Positions 1-9,538 are shown, counted from the first letter of the stretch. The stretch is DNA of 64,000 nucleotides from Paraburkholderia acidisoli (GCF_009789675.1 NZ_CP046914.1:1550001-1614000), one strand, 5' to 3'. Program-made: numbers and translations. Notes: generated from the sequence alone by a model not told the origin.

Positions 1-1
1 G

Positions 2-976
2 TTGCTGCTCGCGGCCATCGACCCGGCGCTCGGTGGCGTGCTCGTCTGCGGTCCGCGCGGCACCGCGAAATCCACGGCCGCGCGCGCGTTGGCCGCGTTG
101 CTGCCGCACGGCGCGTTCGTCACGCTGCCGCTGGGCGCGAGCGAAGAGAAACTCATCGGCACGCTCGATCTCGAAGCCGCGCTGCGCGAGAGCGCCGTGC
201 GTTTCGCGCCGGGCCTGCTCGCGCGCGCCCACGAGGGCGTGCTCTACGTCGACGAAGTGAACCTGTTGCCCGATGCGCTCGTCGACGTGCTGCTCGACGC
301 GGCCGCGAGCGGCATCAACACGGTCGAGCGCGACGGCGTCTCGCACACGCACGACGCGCGCTTCGTGCTGGTCGGCACGATGAATCCCGAGGAAGGCGAG
401 TTGCGGCCGCAACTGCTGGACCGCTTCGGCTTGCTGGTCGAACTCGCTACGCCGCGCGATGCCGCTGAGCGCCAGCGCATCGTCAAGGCGCGGCTCGCGT
501 TTGACGCCGATCCGCAAGCGCTCTGCGCCGCGTTCGAGGCGCAGCAACGCGCGCTGGCGCAGCGCATCGTCGCGGCGCGCGCGGCATTGCCCGCGCTGCC
601 GTGGAGCGACGCCGTGCACGAGCGCGTGGCGCAACGCTGTATCGAGGCGGCCGTGGACGGCATGCGCGCCGATCTCGTGATGTTGCGCGCGGCGCGTGCG
701 CTCGCGGCTTACGAGGGCGCGCCGGCCGTGAGCCCGGAGCATGTCGACGCCGTGGCCGAGAGCGTGCTCGCGCATCGTCGCCATGCGGCGCCGGAAGCGT
801 CGCGCCGTCACGATCAGCCGAACGCCAATCATCAGGATACCGAAAGCAATTCGTCCGCCGATAAAAACGAACAGGGCGGGCAGAACGATCAACGCGACTG
901 GGGCGAACTCGCGCCCGAGCCAGTGGCGGCCACTTCCGTCAAAGGCGTGATTCCGCTACCCGCAAAAAAACGCTGA
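2..976 (+). CDS. AAA+ chelatase subunit (ChlI/BchI-like), 5' truncated by window edge; zero-frame product of a chlID-type gene
   Basis: Motor ATPase of the cobalt/magnesium chelatase that works with CobN in cobalamin synthesis. The window starts inside the gene: the first visible residues are already the strand before Walker A (GPRGTAKST, about residues 18-26), so the N-terminus lies upstream. Walker B is LYVDEVNLL (about 81-89) and sensor-1 is [13 protein letters not shown] (about 125-137), both typical of ChlI. The C-terminal part (about 250-310) is a polar Gln/Asn/Asp-rich linker of the kind that joins the AAA+ and VWA halves of ChlD proteins. The frame ends at TGA 974-976, directly after an A7 run. 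No separate small-subunit gene is visible here. The cob genes 4 kb downstream support a role in cobalt insertion. CobN would be expected outside the window. Confidence 0.88.
   Translation: MLLAAIDPALGGVLVCGPRGTAKSTAARALAALLPHGAFVTLPLGASEEKLIGTLDLEAALRESAVRFAPGLLARAHEGVLYVDEVNLLPDALVDVLLDAAASGINTVERDGVSHTHDARFVLVGTMNPEEGELRPQLLDRFGLLVELATPRDAAERQRIVKARLAFDADPQALCAAFEAQQRALAQRIVAARAALPALPWSDAVHERVAQRCIEAAVDGMRADLVMLRAARALAAYEGAPAVSPEHVDAVAESVLAHRRHAAPEASRRHDQPNANHQDTESNSSADKNEQGGQNDQRDWGELAPEPVAATSVKGVIPLPAKKR
964..970 (+). promoter_or_regulatory. Predicted -1 ribosomal frameshift site (A_AAA_AAA) before the zero-frame stop
   Basis: Seven consecutive A residues sit so that the zero frame reads GCA AAA AAA CGC TGA. 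Both AAA codons can re-pair one base upstream. After a -1 slip the next codon is ACG at 970 and the frame stays open to 1662, through the VWA domain. The zero-frame stop follows one codon later. A 9-bp stem with a 5-nt loop (993-1001 with 1007-1015) lies 22 nt downstream, farther than the usual stimulatory spacing. No clear upstream Shine-Dalgarno stimulator was seen. Programmed frameshifting in chlD genes is reported in other prokaryotes; for this gene it is inferred. Confidence 0.72.
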
Positions 977-1662
977 CCCGTCGGGCAAGGACCGCTGCCT
1001 TCGCACAAGGCGGCGTCCGGCGGCGCAACGATCCAGGTCCGGGCTTTGGCCGCAGCACGTCTGGCGGCTCGCGCGACGACGCGTCGAGCCGGCGCATCGC
1101 GTGGCCGCCCACGCTCGCGGCCAAACGCGGCGCGGCGCTGCAAACGCAGCATCTACGCTTCGCCCGGCGCCAGCCCGCATCGCGCGCGTTGCATTGCTTC
1201 GTGCTCGATTGCTCCGCGTCGATGCTCGCGCGCGGGCAACTCGCGCTTGCCAAGGGGCTATTGATCGCACTGTTCGATCGCGCGCGCGCCGAACGCGCGG
1301 AAGTCGCGTTGATCGCGTTCGGCGGCGCGCGGGCGGAATGGCGCTTCGGCCCGGCGGTGCCGCGCTGGTGGAACGAACGCTGGATCGAGCCGATCGGCGG
1401 TGGCGGCGGCACGCCGCTCGAAGCGGGCGTGCAGCGCGCCGCGCGGTTGCTCGACACGGCGCGGCGCCGCGATCCGGCGCGCGCGCAGCATCTCTGGCTA
1501 TTCAGCGACGGCCGCGTGACGCAATGGCCCGCGCGGCCGCGTCATGCCGATCATGTGCGCGTGATCGACTGCGAAGCGGGCGCGGTGCGAGTGGGGCGTT
1601 GCGAGGCGCTGGCGCAAGCGTGGGACGGCGAATATCTCGACGCGCACGCGTTGCTCGCGTAG
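970..1662 (+). CDS. VWA (ChlD/CobT-like) domain reached by -1 frameshift from the AAA+ frame
   Basis: The -1 frame runs from 970 to the TAG at 1660-1662 (about 230 codons). It holds a basic Arg/Gly-rich linker and then a von Willebrand A domain with MIDAS motif DCSASM and the later loop [10 protein letters not shown]. This is the C-terminal half of the chelatase medium subunit. Between 970 and the MIDAS strand there is no ATG or GTG in this frame. The only candidate start is TTG 1189, immediately before the first VWA strand and without a Shine-Dalgarno sequence, so independent initiation would remove the linker. Translation by frameshift gives one AAA+-VWA polypeptide of at least 553 residues, while termination at 976 gives the short ATPase. 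A homopolymer sequencing error is the main alternative. Confidence 0.75.
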   Translation, partial: TLTRRARTAAFAQGGVRRRNDPGPGFGRSTSGGSRDDASSRRIAWPPTLAAKRGAALQTQHLRFARRQPASRALHCFVLDCSASMLARGQLALAKGLLIALFDRARAERAEVALIAFGGARAEWRFGPAVPRWWNERWIEPIGGGGGTPLEAGVQRAARLLDTARRRDPARAQHLWLFSDGRVTQWPARPRHADHVRVIDCEAGAVRVGRCEALAQAWDGEYLDAHALLA

Positions 1663-1693
1663 CACGCTGATCGACGTAAAAACAACGCGCAAA

Positions 1694-2659
1694 TCAGCGC
1701 ACGCTGCCGGTCCAATACAGCACGTCGTCTTGCCGATCGAACACGTAGACCTTCATCGCCATTTGCTCGGCGGGGGTGAGGCGATCGAGCTCGAGGCCGA
1801 GCGTGGCGTTGCCCGTGGCGGCCTCGGTCTGCACGTTGCGGACCACGGCCGTGGTGGCGATGGACGTGACCGCGCCGCCGGAACGCAGCTCGAAGGCCAC
1901 GCGCAAACGCTCGCCGACCTTGCCCAACGCCCACGCCGCGCTCACGGAAATACCGAGCGCGCTGATGCCGCGCGCGATCGCCACGCCGTCGTATTGCTCG
2001 CCTTCCTCGCCAATGCCGTAACGCACCGGAAATTGCGCGCGCACGCGAATCGAACGACGCTCGCGCAAACGGCGAATGTTGGCGGGCTTCGAGAGCACGA
2101 GATAATCGAACGGCGTCTGGCACAGCCCTTCCACGGTGCACACGAAGCGGTACACGGCCTGGCTCGCAATGGCGACGATCTCGACGTTCTCGCTGGGCGT
2201 GATCGGCACCGGGCGCCCTTCGGCGATGGGCAGGGTGACGAACATGGCGTCGTTGGGCGCGAGGCCGATGAGGCGGCACGGATGCATGGGCGCGCCGCTC
2301 GCGCCCATTTGCGGGCGCAGCCCCATCAACGCGCCGATCGTCAGGTGCATGTCGCGCGCGTTGGTCGCCGCGCCGCTTTCCGCCGATGCTGCGGCATTCG
2401 ACGGTTTGGCGCTGTCTTTCGCCGTTTCGGCCGCGGCTTCGGTCACCGGCTGGTCGCCGCGATACGGCGCGAAGTGCTGGAACAGGAACTTGTGCTCCGC
2501 CTCGTTGACGATCACGGCGGCGCGCTCGAGCAGCAGCGTGCCGTCGCGGTCGACGACCGGCCATGCGAGCGGCTCGTTGAGCGGCACGGCGTCGGGCGTG
2601 AGGGGGGCGATGTCGGTGGCGGCTTCTGCGTTGGCGTCGATAGCGGTGGTCTGGGTCAT
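1694..2659 (-). CDS. PilZ-domain protein, YcgR-like flagellar brake / c-di-GMP receptor
   Basis: About 321 residues. The N-terminal half matches the YcgR beta-barrel layout (LIGLAPNDAMFVTLP near residue 130), interrupted by an Ala-rich insert of about 35 residues. The C-terminal half is a PilZ domain opened by the c-di-GMP-binding arginine motif in RRLRERRSIRVR and followed by ISALGISVSAA, the usual second binding stretch (D/NxSxxG-like but degenerate). YcgR proteins bind c-di-GMP and slow the flagellar motor in the cytoplasm. I prefer the ATG at 2659 (MTQTTAID); an in-frame ATG at 2686 would add nine residues. Neither has a good ribosome binding site. The gene ends 31 bp from the convergent chelatase gene. 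No flagellar genes are nearby, so the partner is unknown. Confidence 0.75.
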   Translation of the reverse strand: MTQTTAIDANAEAATDIAPLTPDAVPLNEPLAWPVVDRDGTLLLERAAVIVNEAEHKFLFQHFAPYRGDQPVTEAAAETAKDSAKPSNAAASAESGAATNARDMHLTIGALMGLRPQMGASGAPMHPCRLIGLAPNDAMFVTLPIAEGRPVPITPSENVEIVAIASQAVYRFVCTVEGLCQTPFDYLVLSKPANIRRLRERRSIRVRAQFPVRYGIGEEGEQYDGVAIARGISALGISVSAAWALGKVGERLRVAFELRSGGAVTSIATTAVVRNVQTEAATGNATLGLELDRLTPAEQMAMKVYVFDRQDDVLYWTGSVR

Positions 2660-2845
2660 GGTGGCGATGGACGAGTCACACGGCATTACTGCGAGATTGA
2701 CTTCGGGCCCTGCTTCGGGCGTTACTTCGCGGGATTATCTCGTTTACGGCGAGCCCGGCGCGAAGTTTAGTTCAGTCGCCATTTTCATGCGCCCTGCGTG
2801 AAAGCGCCGCGAAAGCCCGGCCGGGCGCGCGGTTCAGCGGTCCGC

Positions 2846-3337
2846 TCAGAGGTCCATCACCATTTCGTGCCACGCCATGCCGCCGTGATCCGACGAAGAC
2901 GGCCGCACGTAGCGATACCCCATGCGCTCGTACAGCGCGACATGGCGGTCCTTGCACATGAGATGGATCGACCGCTTGCCGAGCGCGCGCATCTGCGCGA
3001 CGAAGGTCCGCATCATCGTCGAGGCATAGCCGTTGCCCTGTTGCGCCGGGTCGATCACCACCGACATGATGACGACGTTGGGCGCGTCGGGATCGTGGCC
3101 CACGAGTTCCTTGAACGATTCGTCGGACATGACCACCTCGTGCGCGCAGCCGCCGTTGATGAAGCCAATGAGTTCGCCGTCCAGCTCCATCACGAGAAAG
3201 CCTTGCGGATACACCGCGATGCGCGTGGCGATCTTCGCATGCGTGGCCGCCTCGTCGCCTTCGTAAGCGGTGGTTTCGATGGCGAAGCAGCGGTCGGTGT
3301 CGGCGGGAACGGCGGGGCGGAAAGTGGGTTGCGTCAT
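2846..3337 (-). CDS. GNAT-family N-acetyltransferase (AANAT-like)
   Basis: A 163-residue single-domain cytoplasmic acetyltransferase. The start MTQPTFRPAVPADTD gives the usual GNAT first strand and helix, and an upstream in-frame ATG would add a non-homologous leader inside the intergenic region. Motif A, which binds acetyl-CoA, reads VVIDPAQQGNGYASTMM, and the C-terminal motif LYERMGY is the typical GNAT beta6-alpha4 segment. The MCKDRHVALYERMGY pattern is close to the arylalkylamine-type subgroup; the substrate cannot be told from sequence. It is divergent from a LysR gene across 92 bp, so that LysR may control it. Confidence 0.85.
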   Translation of the reverse strand: MTQPTFRPAVPADTDRCFAIETTAYEGDEAATHAKIATRIAVYPQGFLVMELDGELIGFINGGCAHEVVMSDESFKELVGHDPDAPNVVIMSVVIDPAQQGNGYASTMMRTFVAQMRALGKRSIHLMCKDRHVALYERMGYRYVRPSSSDHGGMAWHEMVMDL

Positions 3338-3429
3338 GAGCGGAAGGCGGATGTGAATCGGTCGAGACAGCATGATAAAAGCGATGCAGAATGCACGCAC
3401 TGCATTGTTTTCATTCGAGGCTGTACGTT

Positions 3430-4380
3430 ATGCACGAAACATTGCGGCGCATCGACCTGAATCTCCTGCTCGTCTTCGATGCGCTGTTCCGGCACCGCAG
3501 CGTTGTCGCGGCCGCGAACGAGTTGTCGCTGAGCGCGTCCGCGTGCAGTCACGCGCTTTCCCGGCTGCGCGGCGCGCTCGACGACGAGTTGTTCGTGCGC
3601 TACGGCAGCGCCATGCAGCCCACGGTGCGCGCCGGGCACATGGCGAGCGGCGTGCGCGAGGCGCTCCAGATGCTCACGGGCAGCCTGGGCGAGGCAGGGC
3701 CGTTCAAGGCCGCGACGAGCCGGCAAACCTTCGTGTTCGCGGCCACCGACTTCACGGCGTTCGCGGTGTTGCCGCGTTTGATCGCCGCGCTCGAACGCAC
3801 GGCGCCCCACGTGCGCATTCGCGTGGTTTATTCGAGCGAGCGCGAGTCGCTCGACGAACTGGCTTCGGGCCGCGTGCAATTCGCGCTCGGCTTCACGGAG
3901 CACGACGCCGAACGACCCGCGGGACTCGACGCGCTCGATTGTTTCGCCGACGACTACGTGGTCGCGGTGCGCGCGAAACATCCGCGCATCAAGAAGAAAC
4001 TTTCACTCGCGCACTATCTCGCGGAGCGTCACGTGGTGGTGACGCCGTGGAGCAGCGAGGGCAGTGTGATCGACGCCGCGTTGCTCGAACAGGGCCATGT
4101 GCGCGACGTGGCCGTGCAATTGCCGAGCGTGATGGCCGCGCCGTTCATCGTCGCGAATTCGGACATGCTTCTTACCTTGCCGAGGCGCGCGGCGTTGCAG
4201 TTCGCCGATGCCGCCAGCGCCACGGCACTCGTGCTGCATGCCACGCCGTTCGCGGCGCCGCCTTACCGGCTCAACGTGTTCTTTCACAAGCGCCACGCCA
4301 GTTCGCCCGCGCATCGCTGGATGCGGGAGAAATTACTGACTGCGCTGAACGAGACGCCGCAAGACAAATCGGCGCGCTGA
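3430..4380 (+). CDS. LysR-family transcriptional regulator
   Basis: 316 residues, normal LTTR length. The winged helix-turn-helix lies near residues 8-66 (LLVFDALFRHRSVVAAANEL, then SHALSRLRGALDDELFVR), followed by the linker helix and a two-lobed effector domain starting around SRQTFVFAATDF. The start MHETLRRIDLNLLLVFDAL is the classical LTTR start. An earlier in-frame ATG at 3391 would overlap the promoter region. It is divergent from the GNAT gene and probably acts on the 92-bp space between them as well as on itself. The effector is unknown. Confidence 0.9.
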   Translation: MHETLRRIDLNLLLVFDALFRHRSVVAAANELSLSASACSHALSRLRGALDDELFVRYGSAMQPTVRAGHMASGVREALQMLTGSLGEAGPFKAATSRQTFVFAATDFTAFAVLPRLIAALERTAPHVRIRVVYSSERESLDELASGRVQFALGFTEHDAERPAGLDALDCFADDYVVAVRAKHPRIKKKLSLAHYLAERHVVVTPWSSEGSVIDAALLEQGHVRDVAVQLPSVMAAPFIVANSDMLLTLPRRAALQFADAASATALVLHATPFAAPPYRLNVFFHKRHASSPAHRWMREKLLTALNETPQDKSAR

Positions 4381-4484
4381 CATCATAGTGACACCGTTAA
4401 TGCAGTCGTCCGCGCAATGTGGGACGATGGGCGTTCGCGTCACTCAGGCAATCTCATGCAGTCATTCCAGCTATAAAAAACCTC

Positions 4485-4506
4485 CGGCCCTGATATTCAA
4501 GGGCCG
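4485..4506. terminator. Hairpin downstream of the LysR gene
   Basis: Perfect 7-bp stem (4485-4491 with 4500-4506, arm CGGCCCT) with an 8-nt loop. On the minus strand it is followed by a T6 run (4474-4480 region), on the plus strand by only two T. It sits about 100 bp after the LysR stop. The rest of 4381-4654 holds no recognised gene. Confidence 0.45.
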
Positions 4507-4654
4507 TTCTGCATTCGGCGCGAGTTCGGGGAATCGCGAATGGCAGTAAGCATCAGGCTCGCACGGGTCCGTTGCTTGCTAAATTCGTGGGAGGTGCCGG
4601 CTGGCTGCGCGCCGTCCGGTCCAGATGTATCCGCCAACTTAACGGAGGACAACG

Positions 4655-4915
4655 ATGCGGATCGAATTTACGAATCGCCGTCACACGGTGGCTGCCGCGC
4701 GTGTTGCGTTCGAAGCGCAAGTCGACAATCGCGCGGTCTGGTGCAGCGTGTCGCTGGATGCACTCAACGACTCCTGCGGTAACGAAGGTACCTCGTCGCA
4801 TTCGCTATTGAGTGCGTTCGAGGCCAATCGGCCCACCATCGAACGCGCTGCGCGCCGCGCGCTCGAAAAGAACGGCGGACAATCCGTCGAGTTGGAAACG
4901 CGCGATCTAGGCTGA
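4655..4915 (+). CDS. DUF1488-family small protein
   Basis: 86 residues, starting at an ATG with a strong GGAGG ribosome binding site (CGGAGGACAACG). The layout IEFTNRRHTV..., a central WCSVSLDAL stretch and the C-terminal helix FEANRPTIERAARRALEKNG are the pattern of DUF1488, a small cytoplasmic family common in Burkholderiaceae with no established function. It stands alone: the upstream 274 bp contain only a hairpin, and the cob operon converges on it downstream. Confidence 0.78.
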   Translation: MRIEFTNRRHTVAAARVAFEAQVDNRAVWCSVSLDALNDSCGNEGTSSHSLLSAFEANRPTIERAARRALEKNGGQSVELETRDLG

Positions 4916-4924
4916 TCGCCGCGT

Positions 4925-4964
4925 GCGCCCGGCGCGTGGGTCGTACCCACCGCGCGCCGGGCGC
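4925..4964. terminator. Strong bidirectional hairpin between the DUF1488 gene and the convergent cob operon
   Basis: Long GC-rich inverted repeat: 12 bp (GCGCCCGGCGCG, 4925-4936) and 5 bp (TGGGT with ACCCA) around a CGT loop, with a 3-nt bulge in the right arm. It lies in the 66-bp gap between convergent genes and could end transcripts from both sides. There is no U-tract. Confidence 0.55.
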
Positions 4965-4981
4965 GAGACCTCTCCCTGCTT

Positions 4982-6751
4982 TCACGTCGCCGTATCGTCT
5001 TGCGGATACCAGCGCGGCGTGTAGATCCACTCGCCCTGTTCATCGCCCACGCGCCTGAAACCGCGCGTCATCGACGATCCCACGATCACCATCGTGCGCA
5101 TGTCCACGTCGCTCGAACGCAGCGCGCCGAGTGTGGTCGCGCGTAGCGTTTCGGCGGGACGCCCCACGTCGCGGCCGAGCACCACGCGTGTGTCGCCCGA
5201 ACGCACGCCGCGAATCACGTCGAGCGCGCGATCGAGTTGCCACGGGCGCGCGCGAGAGATCGGGTTATAGAACGCCATGACGAGATCGGCCTGCGCAGCA
5301 TGCAGCAGGCGTGTTTCGATCACGCTCCACGGTTTGAGGTTGTCCGAGAGCGAGATCATGCAGAAGTCGTGGCCGAGCGGCGCGCCCACGCGCGCGGCCG
5401 TTGCGAGCGCGGCCGAAACGCCCGGCACGATCGCGAGTTCCACCGCATGCCAGCGCGGGTCCTGTGAGGCCTCGAGCGCTTCGAGCACGGCGGCCGCCAT
5501 GGCGAACACGCCCGGGTCGCCGGACGACACCACGGCCACGCGCCGCCCTTCGCAAGCCATCTCGAACGCGTGACGCGCGCGCTGCAGCTCCTCGCGATTG
5601 TCGGTGGCATGGCGACGTTGTTGCGCGCGCAACGGTCCTGCCATTTCCACGTAGGTGGCGTAACCGACGATATCGGTGGCGTCGTCGAGCGCGGCGCGGG
5701 CGGCGGGCGTGAGCAGATCGGCGCGACCGGGACCGAGGCCGATCACCGTGAGCTTGCCGCGCGCGCGGCCGATGGCGAGCGGATCGACAGGCGCGCTGGC
5801 CACGGTCAGGGCGATGCCCGCGTCGTTCGCGGCGATGCGTTGCACGTTTGCCTCGTTTGCCTTGTTTGGCGCGAGGCCGGCGGCGATCGCGGTGTCGAGC
5901 CCCGCGCCGATATCGCCATCGATATCGGCATCGACAAAACGCAGCGGCACGTCGAGCGCGGCGGCCGCGTTCGCGAGCGACGCATCGCCCATCAACGTTG
6001 CGGGCGCAACGATTGCGGCGAGCGCCTGCCGGGCGAGGCCGTGCGCTTGCAGCGTGCGCTCGACGGTGGCCGCGAGTGTGGCGTCTGGCACGGCCACGGC
6101 ACCTAGCGCCGCGATCACGCTGCGCGGATGGATCACGAGATCGGCGGGGTTGCCGTCCCACGCCTGCGCGCTCACGCGTATCGCATGGCGCGCGTGCGCG
6201 TCGCGCGGCAGGTCGACGTGGTCGAGCCAGGGCGCATGGCCGTCGATGCGCGTGCGGTCGCCCGCGAGCAGATCGGAAACAAAGCGCTTGCCTTGCGCGA
6301 GACTCGCGAGCGCATAGCCCGCGGGCGGATTGAGCAGGCAGGTGCCGAAGCGCAATTCGCCGCTCGTGGTGATCGCGGGCGCGACCGCGAGCGCCGCGCC
6401 AATCGTGCGCGCCATCACGTTCACACCCGTGAGACCGCCGAGCAGCGGCACGACCGCGCTGCCGTCCTCGGCGAGCGCGAGGACGGGCGGCTCCGCGCCC
6501 TTGTTCGCGAGCAGCGGCGCGAGGCAGCGAATCACGATGCCGGCCGCGCACAACGCGATGATCGGCAGGCCGCGCGTGTAGCAGTCGCGCAAATGCGCGC
6601 CGAGTTCGGCGAACGCGACATCGCCGCTCACGCGGTCCTGCAGGGCGTGAATCCGCGCGCCTTCATAGAGCGCTTTCACGCGCTGCGCCGTGGCCAGCGC
6701 GCCCGGCCCGAGCACGATGATGGCGGGCGGCGTCGCGCTTACGCCTGCCAT
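4982..6751 (-). CDS. cobJ: CbiG-CobJ fusion: precorrin-3B C17-methyltransferase with N-terminal CbiG (cobalamin)
   Basis: 589 residues, a two-part corrin enzyme. Residues about 10-135 are the CbiG N-terminal domain ([34 protein letters not shown]). About 220-330 correspond to the CbiG/CobE C-terminal domain. About 335-589 form the tetrapyrrole methylase CobJ/CbiH, with the SAM loop [20 protein letters not shown] and [10 protein letters not shown]. CobJ methylates C17 and contracts the ring. CbiG opens the delta-lactone in the anaerobic route, and CobE is its aerobic C-terminal relative. The start ATG 6751 (MAGVSATPP) overlaps the end of cobI by 13 bp, so translation is probably coupled. It is the last gene of the riboswitch-led operon. 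Confidence 0.9.
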   Translation of the reverse strand: MAGVSATPPAIIVLGPGALATAQRVKALYEGARIHALQDRVSGDVAFAELGAHLRDCYTRGLPIIALCAAGIVIRCLAPLLANKGAEPPVLALAEDGSAVVPLLGGLTGVNVMARTIGAALAVAPAITTSGELRFGTCLLNPPAGYALASLAQGKRFVSDLLAGDRTRIDGHAPWLDHVDLPRDAHARHAIRVSAQAWDGNPADLVIHPRSVIAALGAVAVPDATLAATVERTLQAHGLARQALAAIVAPATLMGDASLANAAAALDVPLRFVDADIDGDIGAGLDTAIAAGLAPNKANEANVQRIAANDAGIALTVASAPVDPLAIGRARGKLTVIGLGPGRADLLTPAARAALDDATDIVGYATYVEMAGPLRAQQRRHATDNREELQRARHAFEMACEGRRVAVVSSGDPGVFAMAAAVLEALEASQDPRWHAVELAIVPGVSAALATAARVGAPLGHDFCMISLSDNLKPWSVIETRLLHAAQADLVMAFYNPISRARPWQLDRALDVIRGVRSGDTRVVLGRDVGRPAETLRATTLGALRSSDVDMRTMVIVGSSMTRGFRRVGDEQGEWIYTPRWYPQDDTAT

Positions 6752-7470
6752 TTCGCCCCCGGCACCACGAGCAGGGAAAAGTACGGCGACGCCATCGGAT
6801 CGACGTCGTCGAGCGGCACGATGCGCTGATTCGCCATGGTCGCGCGCTCGACATACAGCGCGCGCCGCGCGAGTCCGAGGTCGCCGAGCACGCGGCGCAC
6901 TTTCTCGAAGTTGCGGCCGAGTTTCATGATGACGGCGGCGTCCGCGTCGGCGAGACGGCGGCGCAGTTCGTGTTCGGGCAATACGCCCGAAAGCACCGAA
7001 AGACTCTGGTTGCGATACACGAGCGGCACGCCGAGCACGGCCGCGCCGCCCAGCATCGAGCACACGCCCGGCACGACTTCGGCTTCGTAGCGCGCGGCGA
7101 GCCGGTCATGCAGATACATGTACGAGCCGTAGAAGAACGGATCGCCTTCGCAGATCACGGCCACGTCGCGGCCGGCGTCGAGATGGCGCGCGACGACTTC
7201 GGCGGCGCCGTCGTAGAAGTCGGCGATGATCGCTTCGTACGAGAGCGGCGGTTCGAGCGCTTCGGTCGTCACGGGATACACGAGCGGCAACTGCTCCTGC
7301 TGCTCGCCGAGATGCGCTTCCACGATGCCGAACGCGTTGCCCTTCTTGCCCTTCGCGACGAAATACGCCACCACGGGTGCGGCTTTCAGCAGGCGCACGG
7401 CCTTGAGCGTGAGCAGTTCGGGGTCGCCAGGACCCACGCCGATGCCATGCAGGCGACCTTTCTGGGCCAT
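6739..7470 (-). CDS. cobI: Precorrin-2 C20-methyltransferase
   Basis: 243 residues, the normal CobI/CbiL length. The N-terminal [16 protein letters not shown] is the tetrapyrrole methylase signature; [14 protein letters not shown] and [13 protein letters not shown] are the SAM and substrate loops of the C20 enzyme, which turns precorrin-2 into precorrin-3A. It starts at the base next to the cobH stop (no gap) and its 3' end overlaps cbiG-cobJ by 13 bp, so the order cobG-cobH-cobI-cobJ is one tightly packed transcript. Confidence 0.95.
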   Translation of the reverse strand: MAQKGRLHGIGVGPGDPELLTLKAVRLLKAAPVVAYFVAKGKKGNAFGIVEAHLGEQQEQLPLVYPVTTEALEPPLSYEAIIADFYDGAAEVVARHLDAGRDVAVICEGDPFFYGSYMYLHDRLAARYEAEVVPGVCSMLGGAAVLGVPLVYRNQSLSVLSGVLPEHELRRRLADADAAVIMKLGRNFEKVRRVLGDLGLARRALYVERATMANQRIVPLDDVDPMASPYFSLLVVPGAKWQA

Positions 7471-8097
7471 TTATTCGGTCTCCGAAGCGAGCGCGTTCAC
7501 GGCGGCGGCGGCCATGGCGGAACCGCCGCGCCGCCCGTGCACGACCACGAACGGCACGCCGTGGTTCTGCGCCGCGAGTTGCGCCTTCGATTCCGCCGCG
7601 CCGATGAAGCCCACGGGAAAGCCCAGGATCAACGCGGGACGCGGCGCGCCGGCCGCGATCATGTCGAGCAGATGAAACAGCGCCGTGGGCGCATTGCCGA
7701 TGGCGACGACGCTGCCGGCGAGATGCGGCCGCCACAATTCGAGCGCCGCCGCCGAGCGCGTGTTGCCGAGTTCGCTTGCGAGCGCGGGCACGGCGGGATC
7801 GTCGAGCGTGCAGATCACCGCGTTGTTGGCGGGCAGGCGCGCGCGCGTGACGCCGAACGCGACCATCTTCGCGTCGCAGAGAACGGGCGCGCCGTTCGCG
7901 AGCGCGGCGCGGCCCGCGGCGCCCGCATGCGCGGAGAACGCGAGGTCGGCGGCCACGTCGACCATGCCGCAGGCGTGGATCACGCGCACGGCGAGTTTTT
8001 CGAGGTCGGCGGGAATGCGCGAGAGGTCGGCTTCGGCGCGAATGGTCGCGAACGACTCGCGATAAATCGCCTGGCCGTCGCGGATGTAATCAGACAT
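7471..8097 (-). CDS. cobH: Precorrin-8X methylmutase
   Basis: 208 residues. CobH moves the C11 methyl group to C12 and gives hydrogenobyrinic acid. The motif VRVIHACGMVDVAADLAFS carries the conserved active-site His. GNAPTALFHLLDMIAAG and GFPVGFIGAAESKAQL are the other family blocks. It overlaps the end of cobG by 8 bp and abuts cobI. Confidence 0.95.
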   Translation of the reverse strand: MSDYIRDGQAIYRESFATIRAEADLSRIPADLEKLAVRVIHACGMVDVAADLAFSAHAGAAGRAALANGAPVLCDAKMVAFGVTRARLPANNAVICTLDDPAVPALASELGNTRSAAALELWRPHLAGSVVAIGNAPTALFHLLDMIAAGAPRPALILGFPVGFIGAAESKAQLAAQNHGVPFVVVHGRRGGSAMAAAAVNALASETE

Positions 8098-9538
8098 CGG
8101 TGTTGCTCCGGGTGCGCCGCGCGAGCAGGGGCGCGGCGGCTTCGATCGTCAGGTTGGGCGCGACGAGGCGGCCGAAGCGGGCGGCTTTCTCATCGACATC
8201 GTCACGCCGGTAAAGGTCGTAATGGCCGGGCGCGCACGCAAGCAGCGTGAACGTCGCGCGATGGGCGGCGGCGCACGAGCGCTCGCAGCCGCTCAGGTGG
8301 ACTTCGGCGGCGTTGGCGTCGTGCGGCAGCAGGGCGGCGAGGCGGTGCGCGTCGGCTTTGGTGTCGGCGTGGCTTTTCGCGCAGCCCGGCGAGCCCGCGC
8401 AGGCGATCAGCCGCGCGAGCGGATGCGCGCGCGTGACGACGAGACCGAGCGCGTCGAACGCGGCGAGCACGGCGGGCATTGCCTGCGCGCTCACGTTCGG
8501 CATTAGCAGGCCTTGCCACGGCGTGACGCGCAGCGTGCCGTCGCCGTGCGTTTGCGCGAGCGTGGCGAGCGCGTTCAGCGTGGCCGCCTCGATGCGGCCG
8601 AGCGCCGGTTGCGCGCCCACGTAGCCGCTGCCGTCCGGCTGCAGCGCGTGCGCGCCGAGGCGTAGCGCCGCGTTCGTTGCGGTGGCGCGTGGGCGCGTTG
8701 CTTCGTCGCGGCGATACGGCGCGAGCGCGAAACCCGCATGCCCGCGCGCGCGTTCGAGCAGCGCGTCCATCGCGTTTGTAGCGTTCATCGCATTCGTCGC
8801 GGCGATGTCGCGCATGCGCTGGATGCGGCTGTCGTTATCGGCGAAATCGAGGAACGCGTGCAGCAGCGCCCGCACCGTCGCGCAAATGTCGCTCGCGGCC
8901 AGCGTGCCGAGCGGCGTCTCTCCCGGACAGCCCGCGAGACCCAGCGCATAGTGCGCTTGCCCGGCATCTTCCGCCTCGCGCGGCAGCGCCGCGAGCCAGA
9001 TGTCGTGCGGATGCGCGCGCTCCGCGAGGCGTTCGCCGCCGTCGAGCAGCAGCGCGAATTTCGGCGAGAGCGCGGCAAAACGCGGCTCGCCCTGCAGCAT
9101 GTCGATGAGCGCGGCGGCCAGTGGCGCGGTGTCGTGCGCGTGCGGATCGAGACCCGCGAGCGGGCTTTGCATCACGTTGCGCAATTCGTCGGCGACGCAG
9201 GTTTGCGCGCGCGTGCTCGCGGTATCGGCGCCATGGAGGCCATGAGGGCCGAGACCCGCCGCGATCAGCGCCGCGCTCAAGGCCGCTTCTTCGCTCGCGC
9301 GCACGCCGCGAATCTGCACGTTGGCGCGATTCGTCAATTCGAGCACGCCGCGCGCATGCGTCAGCGCGGCCGCGGCGAGCGCGCGCGCGGCTGCCGCGCG
9401 CAGCACGCCGCCGGGCAGGCGCACGCGGCAAATGCCGCCGTCGCGCGCGGCGACCACGCGCACGAGGCCCGGACACGCGGAAGGGCGGATCGCGGCGTCG
9501 GCGGCGGACGTGAGTGTGGAATCGGGCTTCAAGGGCAT
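8090..9538 (-). CDS. cobG: Precorrin-3B synthase (aerobic pathway)
   Basis: 482 residues, nitrite/sulfite-reductase-like Fe-S mono-oxygenase that uses O2 to hydroxylate precorrin-3A at C20. It marks the aerobic B12 route. Visible blocks are [28 protein letters not shown], a second ferredoxin-like repeat and the 4Fe-4S cysteines in CAGSPGC...[10 protein letters not shown]. It is the first gene after the riboswitch with a leader of about 100 nt. No clear Shine-Dalgarno is seen before ATG 9538, which may reflect riboswitch control of initiation. A short Asn/Ala-Thr repeat ([11 protein letters not shown]) occurs mid-protein. Confidence 0.93.
   Translation of the reverse strand: MPLKPDSTLTSAADAAIRPSACPGLVRVVAARDGGICRVRLPGGVLRAAAARALAAAALTHARGVLELTNRANVQIRGVRASEEAALSAALIAAGLGPHGLHGADTASTRAQTCVADELRNVMQSPLAGLDPHAHDTAPLAAALIDMLQGEPRFAALSPKFALLLDGGERLAERAHPHDIWLAALPREAEDAGQAHYALGLAGCPGETPLGTLAASDICATVRALLHAFLDFADNDSRIQRMRDIAATNAMNATNAMDALLERARGHAGFALAPYRRDEATRPRATATNAALRLGAHALQPDGSGYVGAQPALGRIEAATLNALATLAQTHGDGTLRVTPWQGLLMPNVSAQAMPAVLAAFDALGLVVTRAHPLARLIACAGSPGCAKSHADTKADAHRLAALLPHDANAAEVHLSGCERSCAAAHRATFTLLACAPGHYDLYRRDDVDEKAARFGRLVAPNLTIEAAAPLLARRTRSNTDV

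Noticed and set aside
964..976. Two independent genes, ChlI and a short VWA protein starting at TTG 1189
   Set aside because: The TTG start lacks a ribosome binding site and removes the linker, while the -1 frame is open from the A-run on. A homopolymer sequencing error remains possible and is stated in the finding.
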